NCBI RefSeq assembly: GCF_004104075.1
Contig: NZ_QOVK01000001.1
Coordinates: 62,001 to 126,000, forward strand
Reading direction: 5' to 3'
From: Leeuwenhoekiella polynyae
Lineage (GTDB): Bacteria; Bacteroidota; Bacteroidia; Flavobacteriales; Flavobacteriaceae
DNA length: 64,000 nucleotides
Part shown: one piece after another, positions 28,029 to 36,676 of the stretch
Position numbering within the stretch: position 1 is the stretch's first letter
How the letters are laid out: each line of letters begins with the position of its first letter
The notes under the pieces: generated by a model
What the model was told of the DNA's origin: nothing
Databases searched by the model: none
The model's input: the letters and a program-made list of their open reading frames with translations, nothing else
Translations under genes and position numbers: made by a program

Positions 28029-28406
28029 GTACTGTTACGTCTTTTTTTGACTTCCGGCTTTGCTTGAAACCATACAATCTTTGGTTGAGGTCTGGGGGTG
28101 TACAGTACATTTTCGTTTAAGGATTTAAGCAATTTTACACCTGATTATTTACTAGCGGCCCTTTGATAGAACAGGCTTTTGGTCTGTATACTATTGAATT
28201 TACAGTGCAGCCTGTATACAGCCTAAGGGTTTTGATATCACAAAATGAGTGATGTCACCTATGGTTTAGGTGTTGTTTAAAATCCTTCCTTTTTCCTTTT
28301 ACTTAAAATTTTTGATCAGACAGCAAGGAGCTCAATCTCTGGGTTTTGCTATCAACCTATTGGGGATTGCTGTCTGTAATCTTACAACCTATAAAACATA
28401 AAACTT
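28029..28406 (+). promoter_or_regulatory. Long intergenic leader of the ABC/TonB locus with an inverted repeat
   Basis: A 378-bp gap with no gene. It contains a perfect 10-bp inverted repeat, CAGACAGCAA (28317-28326) and TTGCTGTCTG (28367-28376), with a 40-bp loop ending 30 bp before the ABC gene. This may be a folded leader, but it does not look like a cobalamin, TPP or other riboswitch known to me. Confidence 0.4.
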
Positions 28407-29102
28407 ATGATTCAAGCACTTAACCTTACTAAAAGGTACGGCTCGCATTTGGCATTAAACAACCTCAATCTGCAAATCAATCCTGGGGAAATCTGCTGTT
28501 TGCTGGGGCAAAACGGAGCCGGGAAGAGTACTACCATTAATCTTTTTCTGGGCTTTATAGAACCTACTTCAGGGAATACCCTAATTAACGGAGTTAACGT
28601 TCAGGATCATCCTCAGGAATCTAAGAATTATCTGGCCTATATCCCCGAAACGGTGATGTTGTATCCCAATCTTACGGGTATTGAAAATCTGGAGTATTTC
28701 TCCAGTCTGGCTGGTTTTAAGTACAGCAAGACTGAACTCATCGCGTTTTTACTCAAAACCGGTTTACAGGAAGAGGCGCATAATAAGCGTCTGGGTGGCT
28801 ATTCTAAAGGGATGCGTCAAAAGGTTGGGATCGCGATAGCGATAAGTAAACATGCAAAAGCCTTGTTTCTGGACGAACCTACCAGTGGTCTGGATCCTAA
28901 AGCTTCTAATGAATTTACGAAGATCATCAGGCAACTCTCAGACTCTGGTACGGCAATTCTGATGGCAACGCACGATATTTTCAGGGCAAAGCAGGTAGCT
29001 CATAGTATAGGCATATTGCGCTCGGGCGATTTTGTCTCGCAAATCAAAGCTGCTGACATTTCTGCAAACGAGCTGGAAGAACTTTACCTACAAACCGTTT
29101 AA
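28407..29102 (+). CDS. ABC transporter ATP-binding protein
   Basis: A 231-residue ATPase. Walker A is GQNGAGKST (residues 34-42), the signature is LGGYSKGMRQK, Walker B is ALFLDEPTSGLDP, and the H-loop His is in MATHDIF. It resembles the NosF-like ABC-2 ATPases that pair with DUF3526-type permeases, two of which are encoded downstream. It opens a plus-strand unit with the TonB receptor, both permeases and the M14-like peptidase. Confidence 0.93.
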   Translation: MIQALNLTKRYGSHLALNNLNLQINPGEICCLLGQNGAGKSTTINLFLGFIEPTSGNTLINGVNVQDHPQESKNYLAYIPETVMLYPNLTGIENLEYFSSLAGFKYSKTELIAFLLKTGLQEEAHNKRLGGYSKGMRQKVGIAIAISKHAKALFLDEPTSGLDPKASNEFTKIIRQLSDSGTAILMATHDIFRAKQVAHSIGILRSGDFVSQIKAADISANELEELYLQTV

Positions 29103-29123
29103 TAACCCCTACACTCCAATACA

Positions 29124-31598
29124 ATGATTTCCATAAAACAAGTGCTATTTTCTTTTTGCTTTATAGTCTTTGCTGAAGCAAGTGCGCAGCAAGTTACCGG
29201 GCAGGTGAAAGATGCCGATACAAATATTCCCATCCCGGGAGCCACAGTACAAATCAAAAATACCAAACAAGGTACCGTAACCGATTTTGAGGGCAACTTC
29301 CGTTTGAATGGAAGCGGCAGCTTAGAAATTTCGTATTTAGGCTATAAAACATCAACGGTCAATCCCGATTCTACTTTTGTTACTATTTATCTTAAAGCTG
29401 AAAATTTTGCCCTCGACGCGGTTGAACTTGTAGGCCGAAAAGCGCAAACTTATACCAGTGATTATTCATTCTCCGCAACGCGTACTTCAACCTTAAATAA
29501 AGATATTCCGCAGGCGATAAGTACGGTGACCAAAGAATTGATAGACGAGCAGCAGGGCATACAGCTCGCTGATGCTGTGAAGAACGTGAGTGGGGTTTCG
29601 CCCAGCAGTTTTTACAATCAATATTCCATCCGCGGGATCAGTCAGAACGAAGAGGGGCAACTGATTAACGGAATGCGTACCCGCCAGTTTTATTTTTTGC
29701 AGCCGTTGCTGGCCAATGTGGAGCGGGTTGAAGTTATAAAAGGTCCGGCAAGTGCTACTTTTTCAAGCGTAGATCCCGGCGGAAGTATCAATCTGGTAAC
29801 CAAAAAGCCACTGGATGTGGAGCGTAACGAGGTTAAATTCACCACCGGAAGTTTTAGTACGATTATGGCCGCTGTAGACTTTACGGGTCCGTTGAATGAG
29901 GATAAAACCTTGCTTTACCGTTTTAACGGGGCCTATGTGGAAGCCAATAGCTACCGCGACAACATCAATAATACCTCGTTGTTATTATCGCCTTCGTTTA
30001 CCTATTTAGCCAGTGAAAAAACCGCTATAAACGTCGAGCTGATCTACAGCGATATGAAGGGGAAATTAGATCGCGGTCAACCTATTTTTGGTGCCGAAGC
30101 CGGCGTGACCGATCTGAACAGTACCCCCATAAGTTTGAATCTGGGTGCGCCCAATGACTTTTTCAACTCCAAACAATTTATCATCACCGGAAATCTTACG
30201 CACCAGTTTACCGACCAGATAGGCTTTACCACAACCTACATGAAGCAGACCTGGAAAGAAGATTTACAAGAAAGACGCACCACAAATGGGTTTGGAGTTG
30301 ATATCGATAACAATCCTGTATCCACCCTGGCCGCGATGCGTTTTATACACCGTCAGCAGTCGTGGAGTGTAGACAATGTCAATAGCTATTTTAATTTTGA
30401 CTTCAATACCGGTGCATTCAAACACAAATTGCTGGTGGGGTATGATCTGCACAGCTGGGCAAAATTAGAAGGCGGAGGACAAAATCAGGCACGGGGCTAT
30501 CTGTTGAATGACGGTTCGGTAACTAATGCTTTTGATCCTGCAAATGCCGCAGCATATCAAACCTATTCCTACGAAGGGATGATCTTGCCCAGACCTAATG
30601 TGCCGCATTACAATCTGGAAGACCCTAACAATACCCTGAATAACCTTACCGACTATAATTTTAACGGAAGGTCAGCTTTTCCTACCGCACTGACCGAGAC
30701 CCACGCGGCGTATCTGCAGGAACAGCTTACCTATAAGCGCTTCCATCTTTTATTCAGTTTGAGACAAGAATGGTTCCGCGATGTGACCAACCGGGGTGAG
30801 GTTGATGAAATTTCGTTTACCAACAGGGCGCTGCTGCCGCGTATAGGGCTAACCTATACCGTTAATGACCAGATCAATGTGTATGGAACCTATCTGGAAG
30901 GCTTTCAACCCCAATCCAATACAGTTACTATTATGTCAAATACTGCAAATTTTTACGGCAGTACCGACGATTCGGCCAGTAGATTTAAGCCATTAGAAAG
31001 TGATTTAAAAGAGGTAGGTGCCAAAATCACCCTGCTGAAAAATAAGCTCCACATCAATACGGCACTCTTTGAAATAAATCAGAAAAACCTGTTGCTTAAT
31101 GCCAACGTCCCTTCAGCTCCAGATTCTTTGGTTACCCGCGGAGCGGAGCGCAGTAGAGGTTTTGAAGTAGATGTTACTGGTTATTTGTTGCCCAACTGGC
31201 AGATGTATGGCTCCTTTAGCTACAATGATGCAAAGATTATTGAAGACAATGATCCGGCGCTTATCGGCGCCCGTAAGCAAAATACGCCGATTACAACCGC
31301 TACTTTGTGGACGCGTTATAACTTTTTGAGTACTTCAAAACTACACGGACTGGGAATAGGTTTTGGCGCACAACATTCCGGGGATAAAGTACCTACTTAT
31401 GACCGCAGTTTTAAAACGCCGGCCTATACCTTACTGGATCTAGCTGTCTATTTTACACCCAAAAACAGCAACATCCAGCTCAATCTGGCGGTTAAGAATC
31501 TTACCGATAAAACCTACTGGGTCGGGGCTCAAAATTACCTCAGGTTGTTTCCGGGAGCGCCGCGTAACTTTTTAGCAACAGCAACATATAGATTTTGA
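29124..31598 (+). CDS. TonB-dependent receptor, siderophore-receptor type
   Basis: An 824-residue outer-membrane receptor: signal peptide to about residue 22, a carboxypeptidase-D-regulatory-like domain (about 25-100, VTGQVKDADTNIPIPGATV), the plug domain (VTKELIDEQQGIQLADAVKN, then RVEVIKGPASATFSSVDPGG) and a 22-strand barrel ending NFLATATYRF. The plug resembles FhuA/FecA-like ferrisiderophore receptors. It starts 21 bp after the ABC ATPase stop. The linked ABC genes and peptidase suggest a metal- or peptide-binding ligand, which is an inference. Confidence 0.93.
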   Translation: MISIKQVLFSFCFIVFAEASAQQVTGQVKDADTNIPIPGATVQIKNTKQGTVTDFEGNFRLNGSGSLEISYLGYKTSTVNPDSTFVTIYLKAENFALDAVELVGRKAQTYTSDYSFSATRTSTLNKDIPQAISTVTKELIDEQQGIQLADAVKNVSGVSPSSFYNQYSIRGISQNEEGQLINGMRTRQFYFLQPLLANVERVEVIKGPASATFSSVDPGGSINLVTKKPLDVERNEVKFTTGSFSTIMAAVDFTGPLNEDKTLLYRFNGAYVEANSYRDNINNTSLLLSPSFTYLASEKTAINVELIYSDMKGKLDRGQPIFGAEAGVTDLNSTPISLNLGAPNDFFNSKQFIITGNLTHQFTDQIGFTTTYMKQTWKEDLQERRTTNGFGVDIDNNPVSTLAAMRFIHRQQSWSVDNVNSYFNFDFNTGAFKHKLLVGYDLHSWAKLEGGGQNQARGYLLNDGSVTNAFDPANAAAYQTYSYEGMILPRPNVPHYNLEDPNNTLNNLTDYNFNGRSAFPTALTETHAAYLQEQLTYKRFHLLFSLRQEWFRDVTNRGEVDEISFTNRALLPRIGLTYTVNDQINVYGTYLEGFQPQSNTVTIMSNTANFYGSTDDSASRFKPLESDLKEVGAKITLLKNKLHINTALFEINQKNLLLNANVPSAPDSLVTRGAERSRGFEVDVTGYLLPNWQMYGSFSYNDAKIIEDNDPALIGARKQNTPITTATLWTRYNFLSTSKLHGLGIGFGAQHSGDKVPTYDRSFKTPAYTLLDLAVYFTPKNSNIQLNLAVKNLTDKTYWVGAQNYLRLFPGAPRNFLATATYRF

Positions 31599-31600
31599 AG

Positions 31601-33028
31601 ATGAATAGTATCAGGAATATTATAAAAGTAGAATGGAAGAATATCATCAGGACCAAAACAGCCATGGTGCTAATTGGTGTCTTTGCGGTCCTGCTGTTGT
31701 TTTCAGCCTTTATAGGGGTGGAAAACACAGCAGAACAGAACAGCATACGCGAGACCTATCAGGAACAGGTGCACGATGATTACGTCAATCAGCCCGATCG
31801 CAATCCCCACCGGGTGTCCCACTACGGATATCTGGTTTTTAGAGAGCGTCCTGCGCTGAGTTTTTTTGAATTCGGGATTGAATCTTTTGCAGGAAACTCC
31901 ATTTTTCTGGAAGCACACCGGCAAAACACCGTCAACCTGAGTGAGGCCGGCTTTTCAAACGGGATGTTGCGTTTTGGAGAACTCAGCATGGCGTTGATTT
32001 TACAATTGCTGGTGCCGCTCTTTATCTTTTTCATCGGTTATGGAACCCTTGCCGATTTAAAAGCCAACGGCGTGCTCAAGATCATGCTTGCCCAGGGCGT
32101 AAGTGCAAAGCGGCTTATTTGGGGTAAAACCCTGGGGATTTTCAGTTTTACCACGGTTGTTTTTATAGGAGCTATGCTTTTGATTTTTAGTATTGCATTT
32201 GTGGCGTATCCTGAAGCACTTACTTCAGCTGTGCTGTTACGCAGTCTTTTTGCAATGGCCCTTTACACGGTGTATTTCTTGATCTATTCGTGGATAACGG
32301 TGCTTATTTCTGCCAAAAGTTCGCGTGGAGGTGCAGCACTTATATCATTGATTCTGTTATGGATGCTTTGCGGAATTATTCTACCCAAAATGGCGCAAAA
32401 TGTAGGTTATGCTTTGTTTCCCGCACCCTCCAAATTGGAGTTTGAGACCCGTATTACCGAAGACCTGGAGCAAGTAGGCGATTCTCATGATCCGGATGAT
32501 GCGTATTATACCAGTTTTAGGGAAAAAACTTTGGCGGAATATGGAGTGGATGACGTTAAAGACCTTCCCTTTAATTATGCCGGACATTTAATGGCAGAAG
32601 GCGAGCGGATTACTACAGAACTGTACCGAAGCCATTTTGATGAGCTGATAGACACCTACACCAATCAAAACAGTATTGCAGCCTATTTGTCGTTTATCAA
32701 TCCGTATTTGATGGTGCGCAATTTATCTATGGCAGCAACCGGGACCGATATGGCGCATTACATCGATTTTCAGAAACAAACCGAAGATTATAGATACCGG
32801 CAAACCCAGTACTTCAACGAACTTCATAAGAATGAAGTTGATGCCGAACGGAGCGGCACCCAGCGCCTGAATAGTGCGCGGTTTAAGGAAAGAGACCCTT
32901 TTGAATATGAAAACAGAGGGCTGTTCTGGGCCTTGTCTAATAATGTGATCACGTTGCTGGCGTTGGTGTTTTGGCTCATGCTTATCGTGTTGTCATTTTC
33001 TTTTGGTTTCAAAAAAATAAAATTATAA
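31601..33028 (+). CDS. ABC-2 type permease with DUF3526 domain (first copy)
   Basis: A 475-residue membrane protein. It has an N-terminal helix after NIIKVEWKNIIRTKTAMVLI, a large extracytoplasmic loop, six further helices (about 130-270 and at the C-terminus, e.g. LQLLVPLFIFFIGYGTLA), and a DUF3526-like extracytoplasmic segment (about 290-420). The ATG at 31601 is used; a TTG two codons earlier is unlikely. The stop lies just before the ATG of the second permease, so both are co-transcribed and probably act as the transmembrane half of the transporter. Confidence 0.88.
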   Translation: MNSIRNIIKVEWKNIIRTKTAMVLIGVFAVLLLFSAFIGVENTAEQNSIRETYQEQVHDDYVNQPDRNPHRVSHYGYLVFRERPALSFFEFGIESFAGNSIFLEAHRQNTVNLSEAGFSNGMLRFGELSMALILQLLVPLFIFFIGYGTLADLKANGVLKIMLAQGVSAKRLIWGKTLGIFSFTTVVFIGAMLLIFSIAFVAYPEALTSAVLLRSLFAMALYTVYFLIYSWITVLISAKSSRGGAALISLILLWMLCGIILPKMAQNVGYALFPAPSKLEFETRITEDLEQVGDSHDPDDAYYTSFREKTLAEYGVDDVKDLPFNYAGHLMAEGERITTELYRSHFDELIDTYTNQNSIAAYLSFINPYLMVRNLSMAATGTDMAHYIDFQKQTEDYRYRQTQYFNELHKNEVDAERSGTQRLNSARFKERDPFEYENRGLFWALSNNVITLLALVFWLMLIVLSFSFGFKKIKL

Positions 33029-33030
33029 TA

Positions 33031-34296
33031 ATGAATACAGCATTTTTTAAACTCTTTGCAACCGAGTATAAAAACTTTGCCCGCAATCCCATAAGTATAT
33101 TGGGCTTTGCAGTGATTTTTATCATAGGGATCTATGCTATTTTTCACGGAAAAAATACCGTATCCCAGCAGGAAGAAACCATTGATAAAATTGCGGAAAT
33201 ACAGGAAGCAGAGTTGTCTAAGAATAAGCGATTGTTTTCTGATAATCTGAGCTATTTTACCTATTATCAGTTTTATTACACGCAAAACGATCCCGGCAAA
33301 TGGGCTGCTTTTTCTTTAGGACAACGTGATGTAAATAATTACAGTCTTAAGCTGCGTATACTTGCGCTTGAAGGGCAATTGTACGATACAGAACTCACCA
33401 ACCCGATGACCTTATTATCGGGGAATTTAGACCTGAGCTTTTTGTTTGTGGTTTTGATGCCGCTGCTCATCATTGCGCTGTGTTTTAACCTGATTTCTTC
33501 AGAGCGGGAATCGGGTGTGTGGGCAGTAGTGGCTTCACAACCGTATTCGCTTTCCAGGATTATATTCTTAAAGTTTTCAGTGCGATTTCTTGCTATTTTG
33601 GGACTTTCTGTACTTCTATTGACAGCAGCTTTGTGGTTACTCGGGCTACCTTTTGATACCGATTTTGGTTTGGTGTTTTTATTGATTGTAGGTTACGAAC
33701 TCTTTTGGTTTGCGTTGGTTTATGTGCTAACGCTGCTTAAGAAAAATTCAAACTACAATGCCGTCACGCTTTTAGGAATCTGGTTATTTCTGGTAGTGCT
33801 TCTTCCGGCATTAGGGAATGTTCTGGTTAACCGTTTCATACCCATACCGGAAGCCTTTTCGACCACCGTAACCCAGCGGGAAGCCTATCACGAAAAATGG
33901 GATATGCCCAGAAGGGAGGCGATGGAACCGTTTTATGAGGCTTATCCGCAATACCGATCGTACCCCATTCCTGAAGATGCATACAGCAACGGTTGGTATT
34001 ACGCGATGCAATATGTCGCCGATCAGGAAGCCGGTAAAGATTCAAAATTGCTTTTTGAGAAGCTTGAAAAGCGTCAGGAAGTGAGTAAAAAACTCGGTTA
34101 TTTTATTCCCAGTTTACTGCTGCAAAATACCTTTAACCGCATAGCGGAAACCGATTTGCAAGATCATCTCAATTATCTCGAAGCGGTAAAGAACTACCAC
34201 AAAGCGATTTCTGAATTCTTTTATCCTCATCTCTTTAAAGGAAATTCTATTGATGAAAAGGACTGGGACGATTTTCCGGAATTTGACACTTATTAA
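33031..34296 (+). CDS. ABC-2 type permease with DUF3526 domain (second copy)
   Basis: A 421-residue paralogue of the preceding permease: helix after ATEYKNFARNPISILGFAVI, a DUF3526-like loop region and helices such as LSFLFVVLMPLLIIALCFNL and ILGLSVLLLTAALWLLGL. The ATG at 33031 lies 2 bp after the first permease stop. A longer frame (from 32971) starts inside the neighbour and is rejected. With the ATPase at 28407 it likely forms a heterodimeric transporter. Confidence 0.9.
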   Translation: MNTAFFKLFATEYKNFARNPISILGFAVIFIIGIYAIFHGKNTVSQQEETIDKIAEIQEAELSKNKRLFSDNLSYFTYYQFYYTQNDPGKWAAFSLGQRDVNNYSLKLRILALEGQLYDTELTNPMTLLSGNLDLSFLFVVLMPLLIIALCFNLISSERESGVWAVVASQPYSLSRIIFLKFSVRFLAILGLSVLLLTAALWLLGLPFDTDFGLVFLLIVGYELFWFALVYVLTLLKKNSNYNAVTLLGIWLFLVVLLPALGNVLVNRFIPIPEAFSTTVTQREAYHEKWDMPRREAMEPFYEAYPQYRSYPIPEDAYSNGWYYAMQYVADQEAGKDSKLLFEKLEKRQEVSKKLGYFIPSLLLQNTFNRIAETDLQDHLNYLEAVKNYHKAISEFFYPHLFKGNSIDEKDWDDFPEFDTY

Positions 34297-34321
34297 ATAA
34301 ACAATTGAAACATTAAAAATC

Positions 34322-35374
34322 ATGAAACATATAACAATCCTAATCCTTTTTATTTCTGTCCAATTCAGCTTTGGGCAGCGCTCTTTTACATTTGAAGGAA
34401 CAGAAATCCCAGCAGGGACCAAAGCTCATTTTAAAATACCTGTAGAAGATTCAGGTGAATCCACTTTTATACCCATCACTATTTTTAATGGGGCAGCAGC
34501 AGGAGAAACGCTGGGTATCACGGCCGGTGTTCACGGATACGAGTATCCGCCTATTTTAGGGGCACAACGGCTTATAAAATCAATTGATCCCAAAAACTTA
34601 AAAGGTACAGTTATTTTGGTACAGGTAGCCAATTTGAACAGCTTCTTAAACCGAAAATCGTTTATGAAGCCGGAAGATGATGAAAACTTAAACCGCGTGT
34701 TTCCTGGAAAAAAGGATGGCAATTTGAGTGAGCAAATTGCTTACTATATATCCAATAGCATTATTAATCGGGTAGATTATTTTCTGGATATGCACGCCGG
34801 TGATGCTGCTGAAGATCTGATGAGCTACGGAGCCTATTACCGCAATGCGAATATGCCGGAAATTTCAGCAACCGGGAAGCGGATGGCATTGGCACTTGGT
34901 TTTGATCATATAGTAACGTTTAATACTGACGGTAAGGACTATATGAAAGCGGAAAACCCCAGTTTATATACTTCTGCTGAAGCTTTTAAAAGAGGAATTC
35001 CATCTACAGATATCGAATGTGGAAGGTTGGGTATTGCAGATATGCAAGCTGCTGCGCAGGTAGAACATGCCGTTCTGGGTTTGCTTCAGGAACTCGATTT
35101 TACATCAAATTCAAAAGAAGCTGCTCAAAATACTGCTAATATCATTACAGACCGAACCTATGCCGAGAGTTCTGTTTCCGGAATTTTCTATCCCTTAAAA
35201 AAAGCCGGAGACTATGTTGTTAAAGGAATGGAAGTGGGGTACATTACCGATTTTTTTGGGAACATAAAAGAAACCGTATATGCTGAAGCAAACGGACTCC
35301 TGTTACTGATTTTGGGAACTCCACCGGTTAATAAAGGAGAGACGCTTACGGTGATAGGACAATTTGAGCAGTAA
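34322..35374 (+). CDS. Secreted succinylglutamate desuccinylase/aspartoacylase-like M14 metallopeptidase
   Basis: A 350-residue zinc enzyme with a signal peptide (MKHITILILFISVQFSFG). The zinc ligands are seen in GVHGYEYPP (His and Glu) and LDMHAGD (His), with an Arg-containing NLNRVFPGK segment and a C-terminal beta-barrel-like domain (SSVSGIFYPLKKAGDYVVKG). It belongs to the AstE/aspartoacylase branch. In the periplasm it might process the substrate handled by the TonB receptor and ABC genes upstream. The exact substrate is unknown. Confidence 0.88.
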   Translation: MKHITILILFISVQFSFGQRSFTFEGTEIPAGTKAHFKIPVEDSGESTFIPITIFNGAAAGETLGITAGVHGYEYPPILGAQRLIKSIDPKNLKGTVILVQVANLNSFLNRKSFMKPEDDENLNRVFPGKKDGNLSEQIAYYISNSIINRVDYFLDMHAGDAAEDLMSYGAYYRNANMPEISATGKRMALALGFDHIVTFNTDGKDYMKAENPSLYTSAEAFKRGIPSTDIECGRLGIADMQAAAQVEHAVLGLLQELDFTSNSKEAAQNTANIITDRTYAESSVSGIFYPLKKAGDYVVKGMEVGYITDFFGNIKETVYAEANGLLLLILGTPPVNKGETLTVIGQFEQ

Positions 35375-35434
35375 TCACTTTTCAGAATCAGTTGTGCATG
35401 GCTGCAGTTACTCCAGTCCTGTAAGTGCAAAATT

Positions 35435-35481
35435 CCCATCCTTTGAAGGAAGGGCCGGGGATGGATGTTTTTTTTATTTTA
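35435..35481 (+). terminator. Terminator of the ABC/TonB locus
   Basis: CCCATCC (35435-35441) pairs with GGGATGG (35458-35464), with a nested TCCTT/AAGGA stem inside, and the structure is followed by TTTTTTTTATTTT. It follows the peptidase stop by 60 bp. Confidence 0.7.
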
Positions 35482-35611
35482 GAAAGAGTAATATGCATTA
35501 GTCACCTTTTAATTTTAACTCATAAAAGGCGGGCTAGCTTCGCTTCACCGCAGGAACTTCGGACCTGCAAATGCAAAATTCCCTTCGCTAGTGCTCAGCG
35601 GTCTTAAAAGC

Positions 35612-35648
35612 AAAAACTCCTGCTCAGGTAAACCTGGCAGGAGTTTTA
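35612..35648. terminator. Strong long hairpin terminator
   Basis: AAAACTCCTGC (35613-35623) and GCAGGAGTTTT (35637-35647) enclose a second stem CAGGT/ACCTG with a 2-nt loop. The symmetric A/T ends allow it to work for either strand; it marks the border of the AT-rich accessory stretch and could also end the minus-strand toxin-antitoxin transcript. Confidence 0.8.
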
Positions 35649-35731
35649 CGTTTTAATCCCTGGATGTTCAGTTACGAATATAATGATTTGCAGTTTGAGA
35701 TCCACAAGATTCATTGTAGAAACCCAACTTT

Positions 35732-36037
35732 CTATTTAATATCCTTTTTTAAGTCTTGAGGATTTTGTCTAGTGTCGAAAATTGTAATTATTTCAATTTC
35801 CCTTGTATCCAATTTGATTCTGTAATAGAATCTAGTCTGTTTGGTTACGACACATTAATACGAATTCTTAAACTCTGATGATTTAGGACAACTATCCGGA
35901 TGTATAGCTATTTGCTTAATTCTCTCGGTAAGTTTTAAAATGAATTTATCGCTACTTTTTAAGCCCCAATTTTCAACTAAATATTTTGAAAGTTTTAAGA
36001 GTTTAGCTTCGGCAAGCTCAGATAAAAATACATTCAT
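35732..36037 (-). pseudogene. RelE/ParE-family toxin gene broken by an internal stop
   Basis: The frame starts at 36037 (MNVFLSELAEAKLLKLSKYL), shows the family WGLKSSDKF and AIHPDSCPKSSE segments, then hits TAA after residue 60. The same frame continues for 40 more family-like codons (CVVTKQTRFYYRIKLDTREI, then EIITIFDTRQNPQDLKKD) to a natural TAG at 35732. A Lys or other residue before CVVT is expected at the stop position. It is a ParE-type toxin of about 101 residues inactivated by a nonsense mutation. Confidence 0.85.
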
Positions 36038-36040
36038 CCG

Positions 36041-36258
36041 TTAAGATATTTTCTTTAAAAAAGATTCGTAGGAAATTCTTTTTCCATTATCTAAATCTTT
36101 TATGCCTTTCTTTATCTCTTTTTGTTCAGATAAATTTAATTCATCCCAAAAATCAATTTTTTCATTTTTCACAAAATCAGAGACACGTTGGATAAAATCA
36201 GAATTTTCGTTTTCTAATATGATTTTCAATAGTTCAATTTTGTTGCTTGAATATCCAT
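36041..36258 (-). pseudogene. Addiction-module antitoxin gene, probable 5' frameshift
   Basis: From an in-frame TTG at 36229 the frame gives 62 residues (FIQRVSDFVKNEKIDFWDEL, GIKDLDNGKRISYESFLKK) of the small antitoxin family that partners RelE/ParE toxins. Members usually begin MDIQATK; exactly this is encoded from an ATG at 36258 in another frame, which shifts at an A-run (36238-36241) short of one base. The toxin gene follows after 3 bp. Start loss by frameshift is likely, though a sequencing error or TTG rescue are possible. Confidence 0.7.
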
Positions 36259-36426
36259 ATATTGTATTTTAAACAAATTTACGAATTTTATCAGTTGTTT
36301 TTTTACTGTTTGGCTAAGGTGAATTTTAATCTGGTCATTGAAACAAGTTTTGGAAAATTAAGCAGTTCTAGTCTAGGGAAGCTGAAAAGGCATCTTTTGT
36401 TTTACCGAAAAGTAAAGTATTAATCT
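36230..36426. other. AT-rich non-coding stretch
   Basis: Apart from the 5' end of the broken antitoxin gene, no gene is seen in this AT-rich stretch, which leads into a structured RNA-like segment. Confidence 0.4.
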
Positions 36427-36570
36427 AGAGGGTGCAAGTCACTTTTGGGAAGGGGTAATGTCTTGAAACATTAGTAAGTCACAAGGGTGGTGACCGTGAG
36501 GGCACATCTGAGGAAAGCGAGAACGAAAAAGCTTTAATTTCTGCTTATTAGAAGGCACTTCAAATTAGAG
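36427..36570 (+). ncRNA. Probable group II intron 5' fragment
   Basis: About 140 bp look like domain I of a bacterial group II intron: GGTGCAAGTCAC near the start, a TAATGT/ACATTA hairpin, then GTCAC/GTGAC closing a loop before CCGTGAGGGCACATCTGAGG and GCGAGAACGAAA. No reverse transcriptase frame follows, so only a fragment remains. The identification is from sequence memory of such introns, not from a search. Confidence 0.4.
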
Positions 36571-36676
36571 TCTCAAATGAAAAACCGATTGTATTTTTTA
36601 TACTGCAGGCTTTACTGAATAATGAGATCAATTCTTTGAATTTTTTCATTTCATTTTAATGAGATTCTCTTGGCGT

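Noticed and set aside
28317-28376. Cobalamin or other known riboswitch before the ABC/TonB locus
   Set aside because: The inverted repeat has a long loop and none of the conserved core sequences of riboswitches I know; kept only as a possible leader structure.
32971-33030. Upstream start of the second DUF3526 permease
   Set aside because: The first 20 codons overlap the end of the first permease; the ATG at 33031 right after its stop gives the normal family N-terminus.
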